DNA of 7,981 nt from JAYZDB01 sp036338025 (GCA_036338025.1 JAYZDB010000200.1:1-7981); one strand, 5' to 3'; counted from the first letter of the stretch, positions 1-6,805 are shown. Notes: a model not told the origin generated them from the sequence alone. Made by a program: numbers and translations.

Positions 1-2
1 TG

Positions 3-1271
3 GTGTTCCTGACCAAGCCCGAGATCTTCATCGCCGCGTGGCTGACCACTATCGTCGCCATGTTCGCGGATTGGTACCGCAGACGGCAAACGCTGCGGAC
101 GTTCCTCCGCGAGGCCGCGGTCGTCAAAGCGACCGCGTTCGCCGCACCGCTACTCGCCTTTGGGCTGCTGGCGAGCGCCCTACCGGTCGGCGAAGCGATC
201 AAGGGTATCTGCGGCGGGTGGATCTACGTATTTCAGGAGGAGCTCACGTCCCTGCAGTTTTACGCCGTCGGCCGCGGCACCGATGACCTCGCACTGAGCT
301 GCACCAAGATCCTCGAATGGCTCGGTTGGTATCTGGCCTTCGTTATCCCAGGCATCGGCCTGGCCTGGTTACTGGGCAAACCAGGCGGCGGCGGTCGCCG
401 CAGGCCGGATTGGCTGAACCCCACGCTCGCCGTAGTCCTTGCGCTAAGTCCCTTGGTGATCCCGACGCTGCCATACGTCGTCTCGATACGCCCGGTCCTG
501 GTGTTCACCCTGACCATCGCGCTGGTGCTGTGGATCAAGTTCCGGCGGCACCGTGACCAGCGCAGCATGCAAGGCCTGGTGCTGTGTGCCCTGGCCTTGG
601 GCCTGCTGCCGAAGATCTTCCTCAACGTGCGCTTTGTGCACTACGGCTTTGGCCTGGCGTTCCCTGCCACCCTGCTGAGCGTCGTCGCCCTGCTCTACTG
701 GATCCCGCGTGACCTGAACCGGCGCGGCTGGGCCGGCGGTGTGTTCCGCGGCCTGGGCGTCGGCATGCTGTTGATGATCTTCTTCGGCTGCCTGCAGTTC
801 GTCGACAAGTGGATCGGCGACAAGAAACTCGTCACCGGCGGCGAGCATGAACAGTTCCGCAGTCGCAACACCGAGCTGTCGGCGCCCGCCGATTTCGCGA
901 TCCGTTGGCTACTGAAGAACACCAAACCAACCGACACCGTGGTGGTCCTCCCCGAAGGCATCTCGATCAACTACTTCGCTCGACGCATCAACCCGACCGG
1001 CCAGATCAACTTCATGCCACCGGAGATCATCATGTACGGGGAGTCGCAGGTTCTCGCCAGGTTGCAGGCCCAAGCGCCGGACTACTGCCTCGTCGTACAC
1101 CGCGAGACCAGTGAATACGACCTGCCACTATTCGGCACCGACTACGGTACCAGCATCATGTCATGGGTCGGTCAGAACTACCGGGCCGTCCACCTCCTGG
1201 GCGCCGAACCCCTGCACAAGGACCGCCTGAAGGATGGGCTGGCCGGCATGCTGATCATGCGCAAACGCTAG
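3..1271 (+). CDS. C-terminal part of a multi-pass membrane protein, probable GT39/PMT-like glycosyltransferase (5'-truncated)
   Basis: The reading frame is open to the left edge, and the GTG at base 3 is probably an internal Val codon, so residue numbers count from the edge. About eight hydrophobic segments are visible (near residues 7-24, 43-62, 109-125, 140-160, 164-180, 190-208, 215-234 and 247-267). A soluble tail of about 150 residues follows, probably extracytoplasmic. The opening LTKPEIF, the HYGFGLAFPA segment (213-222) and the tail block LPEGISINYFARRINPTGQ (316-334) resemble GT39-like proteins seen in planctomycetes and related phyla, from general knowledge of the family. GT39 enzymes transfer sugars from polyprenyl-phosphate donors. 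The catalytic acidic loop of such enzymes lies in the N-terminal half, which is missing here, so activity and substrate cannot be judged. It could instead be another GT-C membrane protein. No operon partner is visible downstream. Confidence 0.72.
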   Translation: MFLTKPEIFIAAWLTTIVAMFADWYRRRQTLRTFLREAAVVKATAFAAPLLAFGLLASALPVGEAIKGICGGWIYVFQEELTSLQFYAVGRGTDDLALSCTKILEWLGWYLAFVIPGIGLAWLLGKPGGGGRRRPDWLNPTLAVVLALSPLVIPTLPYVVSIRPVLVFTLTIALVLWIKFRRHRDQRSMQGLVLCALALGLLPKIFLNVRFVHYGFGLAFPATLLSVVALLYWIPRDLNRRGWAGGVFRGLGVGMLLMIFFGCLQFVDKWIGDKKLVTGGEHEQFRSRNTELSAPADFAIRWLLKNTKPTDTVVVLPEGISINYFARRINPTGQINFMPPEIIMYGESQVLARLQAQAPDYCLVVHRETSEYDLPLFGTDYGTSIMSWVGQNYRAVHLLGAEPLHKDRLKDGLAGMLIMRKR

Positions 1272-1279
1272 TCTGACAG

Positions 1280-2527
1280 CTAGTGACCGTAACGCATGCC
1301 CAGGTTGTAGGCGTAGTCACCGATCGGCCCTACCAAGGTCGAGCCGTGCTGCATCAACATGACCCGCTTGGGGGTCACACCGGAAGGCATGGAGGGCGGT
1401 GTCTCCACCTCACACGCCTGGGTCAAGCTAAGCTGGCCCGTCACCGAATCCGCCCATCCCGCCTGCATCGTGAGGCGCGCGCTGGCCAAGCCCGGGAACC
1501 ACGGGACTACTGAGAATGGGGACACGCACAAGCCGGTCGGATCCACCGATCGCGGCTGGGCGGCATAGGTGAAGAAGAGCCCCGGCCCCAGAACGTGCAA
1601 ACGATTGCAGCCAGTCGCCAGATCCACCCCGGTCGGATCATGGCTCACGCACCACGCATGAATGACCGGCGCCTGTGGGGCGGTGTAGCGACTCATGCTG
1701 TACAGGATGAGGTGGTTGCGCCAGGCGACTTTGCTGGAGGCAGGACCGTAGGCGGTCGCGAAGAGTCGACCATACGAACCATCCGGGACCTGACCGAATG
1801 CGGAGTCGTTGCAACGACCAGTCACCCCGAGCGAATTGTTGTGGAGCCGAATCGGGGGAATCGGGCGATAGGACCCCGTCACGGAGGTTACCGGGGATCC
1901 GTAGCTGTCGAAGTAGTAGCCGCGAAACGTGGTATCCGTCCAGGTAGCGAGGTTGGCCAGGGAACCACCGCTAAATGCAAAGTCCGACAGGATTCCACGC
2001 TTACCGGTAGTCGACCAGCTGCGCGAAAACGGGAATCGGTAGCTATCCGTCAACCCACCCCACCTCGCAGGCCGTAGCAGTGGTGAACCCGAAAAGGTCG
2101 GCCAACTCACGGCCTGGGTGAAAACCAGGGTCGGGGTGGACTTCTGGTTGGAGTTGAAGTCGTTGCCAAAGGTGGCGTGATCGCCGTCCGCCATCCGGAT
2201 GCTCACCTTGGCAAAGCGTCGGCCCATGCCTGAAGTAGCGTTGTAGCTCCGATCGTCGAGGCGAAAAGCCAACTCCTTGATGGTCAGGCCCTTGCCGAGA
2301 TGGTCCCCATCGACTGTCTGCCAACGCATGTTGGGGTAGGCACCCAGGTATGGTGAGTAGCCACGTCCCTCGACACCCGAGAGTTCTGGCGGCGAAAACG
2401 TGTGGCTCACCTGCGCAAGTACCGGCCCGATCAAGACCGGAACCAGAACCAGGCCTGGCAGCAAGGTGAGGCTCGTGGCATGGCGACTTCGCGGGCGCCG
2501 ATCGCAGAAAACGAGACGGGAGGACAT
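1280..2527 (-). CDS. Secreted beta-sandwich-type protein of unknown function
   Basis: The 415-residue product starts at the ATG ending at 2527. It has an Arg-rich n-region, a hydrophobic stretch (about residues 17-38, LTLLPGLVLVPVLIGPVLA) and a likely signal peptidase site after Ala38 (VLA|Q). The mature part is rich in Ser, Gly, Pro, Trp and Tyr and predicts as beta-strand with no membrane segment. The block LTIKELAFRLDDRSY (81-95), followed by RFAKVSIRMADG (104-115) and STPTLVF (130-136), resembles secreted proteins numerous in planctomycete genomes that have no assigned function. That resemblance is from memory and is not a database result. Mature cysteines at 239, 293, 307, 334 and 372 could form disulfides. 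Residues 307-375 resemble the C-terminal module of the CotH-family protein at 2973-5348. No Shine-Dalgarno lies before the ATG; an extended -10 lies 10 bases upstream. An extracellular structural or adhesive role is only a guess. Confidence 0.8.
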   Translation of the reverse strand: MSSRLVFCDRRPRSRHATSLTLLPGLVLVPVLIGPVLAQVSHTFSPPELSGVEGRGYSPYLGAYPNMRWQTVDGDHLGKGLTIKELAFRLDDRSYNATSGMGRRFAKVSIRMADGDHATFGNDFNSNQKSTPTLVFTQAVSWPTFSGSPLLRPARWGGLTDSYRFPFSRSWSTTGKRGILSDFAFSGGSLANLATWTDTTFRGYYFDSYGSPVTSVTGSYRPIPPIRLHNNSLGVTGRCNDSAFGQVPDGSYGRLFATAYGPASSKVAWRNHLILYSMSRYTAPQAPVIHAWCVSHDPTGVDLATGCNRLHVLGPGLFFTYAAQPRSVDPTGLCVSPFSVVPWFPGLASARLTMQAGWADSVTGQLSLTQACEVETPPSMPSGVTPKRVMLMQHGSTLVGPIGDYAYNLGMRYGH

Positions 2528-2537
2528 GGACTAGGAG

Positions 2538-2546
2538 AGGATACCA
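2538..2546 (-). promoter_or_regulatory. Extended -10 element for the minus-strand secreted protein; possible leaderless start
   Basis: On the minus strand the sequence reads TGGTATCCT, which is an extended -10 (TGn) plus TATCCT (4 of 6 matches to TATAAT). The ATG of the secreted protein gene follows 10 bases later. Transcription would therefore begin within a few bases of the start codon. No purine-rich ribosome binding site is present between them. There is no good -35 hexamer at 16-18 bases, as is common when an extended -10 is used. Confidence 0.4.
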
Positions 2547-2589
2547 GATGATCCCTTCGCCAGCCGACAGGGAATACCCGACCGCCCAT

Positions 2590-2605
2590 ACCTGCCAGCG
2601 CAGGT
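2590..2605. repeat. Short perfect inverted repeat (6-bp stem, 4-base loop)
   Basis: ACCTGC-CAGC-GCAGGT forms a perfect 6-bp stem with a 4-base loop. It lies about 63 bases upstream of the minus-strand gene and about 370 bases upstream of the plus-strand one. There is no T-tract on either side, so it is not an intrinsic terminator. It could be a dimeric regulator site or chance. Confidence 0.3.
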
Positions 2606-2667
2606 GTCGAGATGTTCCCCATGCCTAGGACACTTCCGCCACTGTGGCACTGGCACTGAGGAGAAGC

Positions 2668-2699
2668 TCCCGGTGCCCTCGGGTTCCCCGCTGCCGGGA
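2668..2699. repeat. Inverted repeat with 20-base loop in the divergent region
   Basis: TCCCGG at 2668-2673 pairs perfectly with CCGGGA at 2694-2699 across a 20-base loop. In such GC-rich sequence a 6-bp match at this distance is not rare, so function is doubtful. No T-run follows on either strand. Confidence 0.2.
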
Positions 2700-2820
2700 C
2701 CTGGCATCGACCACCGACGGCTGCTGGATCGGCTGGAAATTCGCCAATCTTGCTCGACGGGTCGGGCAGCGAGGGCACGAACTCCAAGAAGCCCCGGATC
2801 CGCCCAGGAGAACCCACCGC

Positions 2821-2829
2821 TGGTATCCT
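2821..2829 (+). promoter_or_regulatory. Candidate extended -10 facing the CotH-family gene
   Basis: TGGTATCCT is the same nonamer as the minus-strand element at 2538-2546, within a shared 11-mer CTGGTATCCTC. If used, transcription would start near 2836 and give a leader of roughly 135 bases before the ATG at 2973. The -35 position is not recognisable. Confidence 0.28.
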
Positions 2830-2861
2830 CACCACCGCAAACCAGGAAGATGACAAGTGGC

Positions 2862-2888
2862 TTGTGCCCAGAGCCGCGAAGATACAAT
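2862..2888 (+). promoter_or_regulatory. Candidate -35/-10 promoter for the CotH-family gene
   Basis: TACAAT at 2883-2888 matches 5 of 6 positions of the sigma-70 -10 consensus. TTGTGC at 2862-2867 is a weak -35 (TTG matched) with a short spacer of 15 bases. It would give a start near 2895 and a leader of about 78 bases. It competes with the element at 2821-2829, and neither can be preferred from sequence alone. Confidence 0.33.
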
Positions 2889-2962
2889 CCTACCTGGGTG
2901 GATGATCCCACCGGATCGCCGTAACCCCAACTGTTCCATCCCCCTGCTTCCTCCCGGCAATT

Positions 2963-2969
2963 GGAGAAG
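2963..2969 (+). promoter_or_regulatory. Ribosome binding site that decides the CotH-family start
   Basis: GGAGAAG lies before the ATG at 2973, with 6 bases between GGAG and the start codon. This selects the ATG over the in-frame TTG at 2961, which overlaps the binding site and has no equally good site of its own. It is the only clear Shine-Dalgarno among the visible starts in this window. Confidence 0.75.
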
Positions 2970-2972
2970 ACG

Positions 2973-5348
2973 ATGATCGCTCGATCCCCTCGCACCTACA
3001 TGGCCCTGGTCATGTCACTTGTGACCTCCTGGACCACCGCTACGGCCCAGACTCCCGACCTTTACGACCTCGACAAGGTCCGTGAGTTCCGACTCTACTT
3101 CTCGCAGTCGAACTACTGGACCCAGCTGAAGAACAACTACGCCTCCAAGACCAACATCCTCGCGGATTTGAAGGTCGATGGACTCACCTACCCAAAGGTA
3201 GGTGTCCGCTTTCGAGGCAACACGTCCTACCGCCGCATTCCAGTCGGCTCCGAAAAGGCCGGGTTCAACATTGAGACCGACGTCACCGATCCCGATCAGG
3301 ATATCTACGGCTACGACCACCTGAACCTCAACAACGGCTACCACGACCCGACCTTCATGCGCGAGGTGCTCACCTACCAGATCGCCCGCCGCTACATGTG
3401 CGCGCCGAAGGCGAACTTCGTCAAGGTCTACCTGAACGATCAGTACTGGGGCATCTACATCAACGTCCAGCAACCAAACAAGGACATGATCGAGGAGTGG
3501 TTCCGGACCAACGACGGCAACCGCTACCGCGGATTCCCCAGCGGCGGAGGACGCTTTGACGATTCCGCGTTCAACTACCTTGGCAACGTTCCCAGCAACT
3601 ACCAACGCGGCTACGAGTTCAAGCAAGGTGATGGCACCGACCTGATGAACTTCATCACGATCCTGACACAAACACCAAACAACCAACTCTACACCGCGCT
3701 TCCCAAGGTCTTCAGCGTCGACCAGGGCTACTGGTACGCGGTCACCATGAACATCCTCTCCCACACCGACTGCTACATCGGGAGCGGCAAGGATCACATG
3801 GAGTACTTCGATGAAATCCACGGGCGATGCCACATCTTCCCGTTCGACGTCAACGAGGCGATCGGCGGCCAGGGCGGCACTGCAACCCTGGACCCCTACT
3901 ACAACTCGACCAATCCACTGCGGCCGATGCTGTCCCGGACGCTCCCGAGAGGCGACTGGCGTGCGCGCTACAACGCTCACTACCGGACGGTGTTCGCAGA
4001 CAGCTATTCCTGGGGCAAGATCGGGGCGCTGATCACCAAGTACCAGAACATGATCCGTGCTGATGTCGTGGCGGACACCAAGAAGATCTACCCCACGTCC
4101 GCCTTCACCAGCAACGTCACCCAGGACTACGGCTCCGGTAGAAACAGGATCCGCGGCATCAGACCGCTCATCCAACAGAGAGTCTCGTTCCTCAACGGCT
4201 TCGCCTCCCTGACGGCCACCGAGGCATCCCTCAGTTCGCTCGGCCAATCGCCGAGCAAACCAGGCCACAAACAGACCGTGACGATCACCGTCAAGGCTTC
4301 CGGGGCGGCGAGCGTCTCGCTTTACTACCGGTCGAAGGGACCCTTCATCGAAATACCTATGCTTGATGACGGCGCTCACGGAGACGGCGGTGCCAATGAC
4401 GGGGTCTACGGAGCTTTCATTCCGGGCGAACAGGGCGGCACCCAGGTTGATTACTACACCGGCGCCAAAACCAGCGCTGGCGTACAGTGCTTCCTGCCGC
4501 GCAGCGCGGAGTTCCAATCTCCGAACTACTTCATCGACTACCCCATCGGTACTTCGGCGATCGTGCTGAACGAGGCTCTCGCCAAGAACGTCTCGACCAA
4601 CCAGGACCCCTTGGGTGAATTCGATGACTGGGTCGAGCTCTACAACACGTCCAGCTCCACGGTCAACGTGGGTGGGATGTACCTCTCGGACAAGTATCAC
4701 AATTCCACCAAGTTCCAGCTTCCAGCCGGCACGACCATCGCTGGCGGGGGAACCCTACTGGTCTGGTGTGACGAGGACGGCTCACAAGGACCACTGCACG
4801 CCAACTTCAAGATCAGTGGTAGCGGGGAAAACCTCTACCTGTTCAAGAGCGACGGCAAGACCTTGGTCTTTACGTTGGAGTTGGGTGAACAGCAGGACGA
4901 CATCTCGACGGGCCGTCTGTTCGACCAAAAGAGCTCCCCACTGGTTACGTACTTCGATCCATCGCCCGACGCTCTGAACTCCACGGGGCTAGGCGGCGTT
5001 CGACGGTACTCCGCGCTCGACTCGACCGCCCACACAATCGGACTGTCCCTGGGCGGAACGCCCAAGACGGCCACCCAGATCAGCATCAAGGTGGACAATG
5101 GCCCACCGAGCAGCGCCGTGCTGCTGATGATCGCGACCGGGGCAGCCTACGTGCCGTTTATCGACGGAACCGTGCTCCTGATCAACGGGGCCCCGCTCCA
5201 GGCTGTTGTCCCGACATCCTCAAGCGGCTCCGTGAGCATCCCGGTGACGGTCCCCAACACCGTCGGCGCGACGGTCTACCTCCAGACCGTCGGAGTCGGA
5301 ACGTCGGGACTGTTGGCGTCAAATGGCATGGAACTGATCGTCTACTAA
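2973..5348 (+). CDS. Exported CotH-kinase family protein with Ig-like, lamin-tail and C-terminal beta domains
   Basis: The product has 791 residues. Its signal peptide spans about 1-25, with probable cleavage at TATA|Q. A CotH-like domain covers about 30-410: GVRFRGNTSYR (77-87), conserved Lys95, DPTFMREVLTYQIARRY (125-141), VKVYLNDQYWGIYINV (150-165), Asp266 and the metal-site-like FPFDVNEAIGG (289-299, Asp292). Family knowledge: CotH proteins have an atypical protein-kinase fold, and the Bacillus CotH phosphorylates spore-coat proteins. Next comes an Ig-like region (about 415-525) with the acidic loop LDDGAHGDGGANDGVYG (464-480), which resembles Ca-binding loops. A lamin-tail domain follows (about 528-668; IVLNEALA, DDWVELYNTS). 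A C-terminal beta module (about 690-791) ends the protein. It is probably secreted or surface-held; kinase activity and substrate are unknown. The gene is tail-to-tail with the sulfatase gene, overlapping it by four bases. Confidence 0.9.
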   Translation: MIARSPRTYMALVMSLVTSWTTATAQTPDLYDLDKVREFRLYFSQSNYWTQLKNNYASKTNILADLKVDGLTYPKVGVRFRGNTSYRRIPVGSEKAGFNIETDVTDPDQDIYGYDHLNLNNGYHDPTFMREVLTYQIARRYMCAPKANFVKVYLNDQYWGIYINVQQPNKDMIEEWFRTNDGNRYRGFPSGGGRFDDSAFNYLGNVPSNYQRGYEFKQGDGTDLMNFITILTQTPNNQLYTALPKVFSVDQGYWYAVTMNILSHTDCYIGSGKDHMEYFDEIHGRCHIFPFDVNEAIGGQGGTATLDPYYNSTNPLRPMLSRTLPRGDWRARYNAHYRTVFADSYSWGKIGALITKYQNMIRADVVADTKKIYPTSAFTSNVTQDYGSGRNRIRGIRPLIQQRVSFLNGFASLTATEASLSSLGQSPSKPGHKQTVTITVKASGAASVSLYYRSKGPFIEIPMLDDGAHGDGGANDGVYGAFIPGEQGGTQVDYYTGAKTSAGVQCFLPRSAEFQSPNYFIDYPIGTSAIVLNEALAKNVSTNQDPLGEFDDWVELYNTSSSTVNVGGMYLSDKYHNSTKFQLPAGTTIAGGGTLLVWCDEDGSQGPLHANFKISGSGENLYLFKSDGKTLVFTLELGEQQDDISTGRLFDQKSSPLVTYFDPSPDALNSTGLGGVRRYSALDSTAHTIGLSLGGTPKTATQISIKVDNGPPSSAVLLMIATGAAYVPFIDGTVLLINGAPLQAVVPTSSSGSVSIPVTVPNTVGATVYLQTVGVGTSGLLASNGMELIVY

Positions 5349-6805
5349 CGACGGCTCAACCACGGATCGCCGATCCGCCTGAGCAGTGGTACGAGCTGCT
5401 GATCCCTCAGCGCTCGCACCACCTCAGGACGGTCGGTGGCGAAGTCCTGCATCTGGTACGGGTCCGCCTGTCGATCCCGGAGCACGACTTTCTCCGGCTT
5501 GCCGCCGGTTCGGTCGACGACCAGGGTGTAGCGATGCGTCCGCACACCGCGGCGGCCCTCAGCGAGCTTGCCCGGTGGGCACCACATGTAGAGCTGGAAC
5601 GCCGGACGCCGGCCCCGGCCGCTGCGGAACAGTCCGGCGTGATTCACACCCTCGACCTCGTCGGGAACCTGGTCGCCGAGCCCCATCAGACCGAGCAGGG
5701 TCGGATACAGATCCGGCACCGAGATCAGCAGGTCATCACGACGAGCCGGCAAGCCGCGCTTCCAGCGCACGATCAGCGGGACCCGCATGGCGAGTTCGTA
5801 GTGGTTGTTCTTCGAGATCTTCCCTTGCAGCCCGAGGCAATCGCCGTGGTCCGAGGTGAAGACTACGATCGTGTCATCGGCCAGGCCAAGATCCTCGAGG
5901 GCTTGCAGGATCCGTCCGATCTGCTCATCGACGCCCGTCATCATCGCATATTGCAACCGCAGGTTCCTCCGCGTGTAACGCCCCCAACGCGAGTCAACCG
6001 GTTGCAGGTCTGGTCGGCCGCCGAGAAGTACTGAGTTCTTCACCCCCGCGTAGCGGTCGATGTAACGCTGCGGCACCTGGCCATAGGGCATATGCGGTGG
6101 GTTCATCGACACCACCATCGCAAATGGTCGGTCCGCTATCCGCGAACTCCCGCCAGCATTCCGGAGATACTTGATCGCGACGTCGGCCTCGTGCTCGGGC
6201 CCCCACCGATCGACCTTGAGCCGGTCGTCGCGGGACATCGTGGTCTCCCAGTACTCGGGTTTCAGGTGCCGGTCGAATGTGTTGTAGGCATGCCAGAACG
6301 CGAACCCGTGTCGTCGCTCTGGCGGTGTCCACTCGTTCCACGCAAAGTTCGGCCGGTTGTTGTACGACTCGACGAACGGCTCGCGCGGCGATTCCAGATG
6401 CCACTTACCGACGTATGCCATCGAGTAGCCCTGCTTCGCGAGCACATCTGACCAGCACCGGGTGGTCTGCTTCAGCTCACAACCAAACGGCGTCGTCTGG
6501 GAGTTGCAGTTTGAATACACCCCGTTACGGAACGGATACTGCCCACTCAGCAGCATCGCCCGGTATGGGCTACAGACCGGGTAATTCGACACCGCTTCGG
6601 TGAACACCAGTGACTCCCGGGCGAGGGCGTCGAGATGCGGTGTCTCGACCTTCTCCTGCCCAAGAAACCCCAGGGCCTGCCCGCGCCATTGATCCGCGAT
6701 GATGAAGACCAGGTTCGGTGAGGACGCATGCTGATCGGGCCGGTCACCAACAGCGCTGCAACCGGTGAGGAAAACAACCAACGAGCAGGCTAGAGTGCGG
6801 CGCAT
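5345..6805 (-). CDS. Lipoprotein sulfatase (formylglycine-dependent, arylsulfatase superfamily)
   Basis: The 486-residue product hydrolyses sulfate esters; the substrate is unknown. The start at 6805 is chosen because MRRTLACSLVVFLTGC is a lipoprotein signal with lipobox LTGC. Lipidation at Cys16 followed by Ser suggests the outer membrane. The frame stays open upstream to 7018, but that extension is Arg-rich and would bury the signal. Visible active-site features are Asp38 (FIIADQ), the CxPxR motif CSPYR (78-82) whose Cys78 becomes formylglycine, GKWH (133-136), His238 (NPPHMPY), TSDHGD (317-322; Asp319, His320) and Lys332 before the HYE...RVPLIV block. The first metal site has DQ rather than the more usual DD, a variant known in the family. 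Size is normal. No maturase, glycosidase or transporter gene is adjacent. No convincing promoter or strong ribosome binding site is seen; only AAAGG lies about 14 bases upstream. Confidence 0.93.
   Translation of the reverse strand: MRRTLACSLVVFLTGCSAVGDRPDQHASSPNLVFIIADQWRGQALGFLGQEKVETPHLDALARESLVFTEAVSNYPVCSPYRAMLLSGQYPFRNGVYSNCNSQTTPFGCELKQTTRCWSDVLAKQGYSMAYVGKWHLESPREPFVESYNNRPNFAWNEWTPPERRHGFAFWHAYNTFDRHLKPEYWETTMSRDDRLKVDRWGPEHEADVAIKYLRNAGGSSRIADRPFAMVVSMNPPHMPYGQVPQRYIDRYAGVKNSVLLGGRPDLQPVDSRWGRYTRRNLRLQYAMMTGVDEQIGRILQALEDLGLADDTIVVFTSDHGDCLGLQGKISKNNHYELAMRVPLIVRWKRGLPARRDDLLISVPDLYPTLLGLMGLGDQVPDEVEGVNHAGLFRSGRGRRPAFQLYMWCPPGKLAEGRRGVRTHRYTLVVDRTGGKPEKVVLRDRQADPYQMQDFATDRPEVVRALRDQQLVPLLRRIGDPWLSRR
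5363..5377. repeat. Perfect hairpin just past the CotH-family stop, inside the sulfatase 3' end
   Basis: CGGATC-GCC-GATCCG forms a perfect 6-bp stem with a 3-base loop, starting 15 bases after the plus-strand TAA. It lies in sulfatase codons for the Ile-Gly-Asp-Pro region near the C-terminus. With no following T-run it is not a standard intrinsic terminator, but it is the only stem near this convergent junction and could pause or stabilise the upstream transcript's 3' end. Confidence 0.25.

Larger units (their letters stand above)
2528..2972. other. Divergent intergenic control region (445 bases)
   Basis: This stretch separates two head-to-head genes for exported proteins. Open frames on both strands through it are short or have protein-like composition typical of shadows: rich in Arg, Ser, Pro and Gly with no recognisable domain. 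I see no tRNA or mobile-element signature. It holds three promoter-like elements, two short inverted repeats (2590-2605 and 2668-2699), a smaller one at 2853-2865 (ACAAG-TGG-CTTGT) and a ribosome binding site at its right end. Confidence 0.6.

Noticed and set aside
1246..1290. A terminator at the first convergent junction
   Set aside because: Only a 5-bp GCATG/CATGC inverted repeat inside the last codons of the first gene and repeated CTAG tetramers are present. There is no GC-rich stem followed by a T-run.
1595..2077. A 160-codon plus-strand frame inside the secreted protein gene
   Set aside because: No recognisable motif, Arg/Gly-rich composition and no ribosome binding site. The minus strand encodes a continuous protein with a signal peptide there.
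2645..2666. TGGCACTGGCAC as a possible sigma-54 -24 element
   Set aside because: Sigma-54 promoters need a TTGC-type -12 element five bases after TGGCAC. Neither copy has one at the right spacing.
2897..2912. GGTGG-ATGATC-CCACC inverted repeat as an operator
   Set aside because: A 5-bp stem is expected by chance in GC-rich DNA, and nothing beyond it pairs. It does lie just downstream of a -10 candidate, so it is recorded here only.
2531..2995. A 154-codon minus-strand frame across the divergent region
   Set aside because: It overlaps the CotH-family start, has no homology-like blocks, and consists mostly of Gly, Ser, Arg and Pro. It looks like non-stop GC-rich sequence.
3015..4700. A 561-codon open frame antisense to the CotH-family gene
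   Set aside because: It is rich in Val, Arg, Asp and Gly with no domain or signal. It mirrors the GC-biased third codon positions of the real gene on the other strand, which has clear CotH and lamin-tail motifs.
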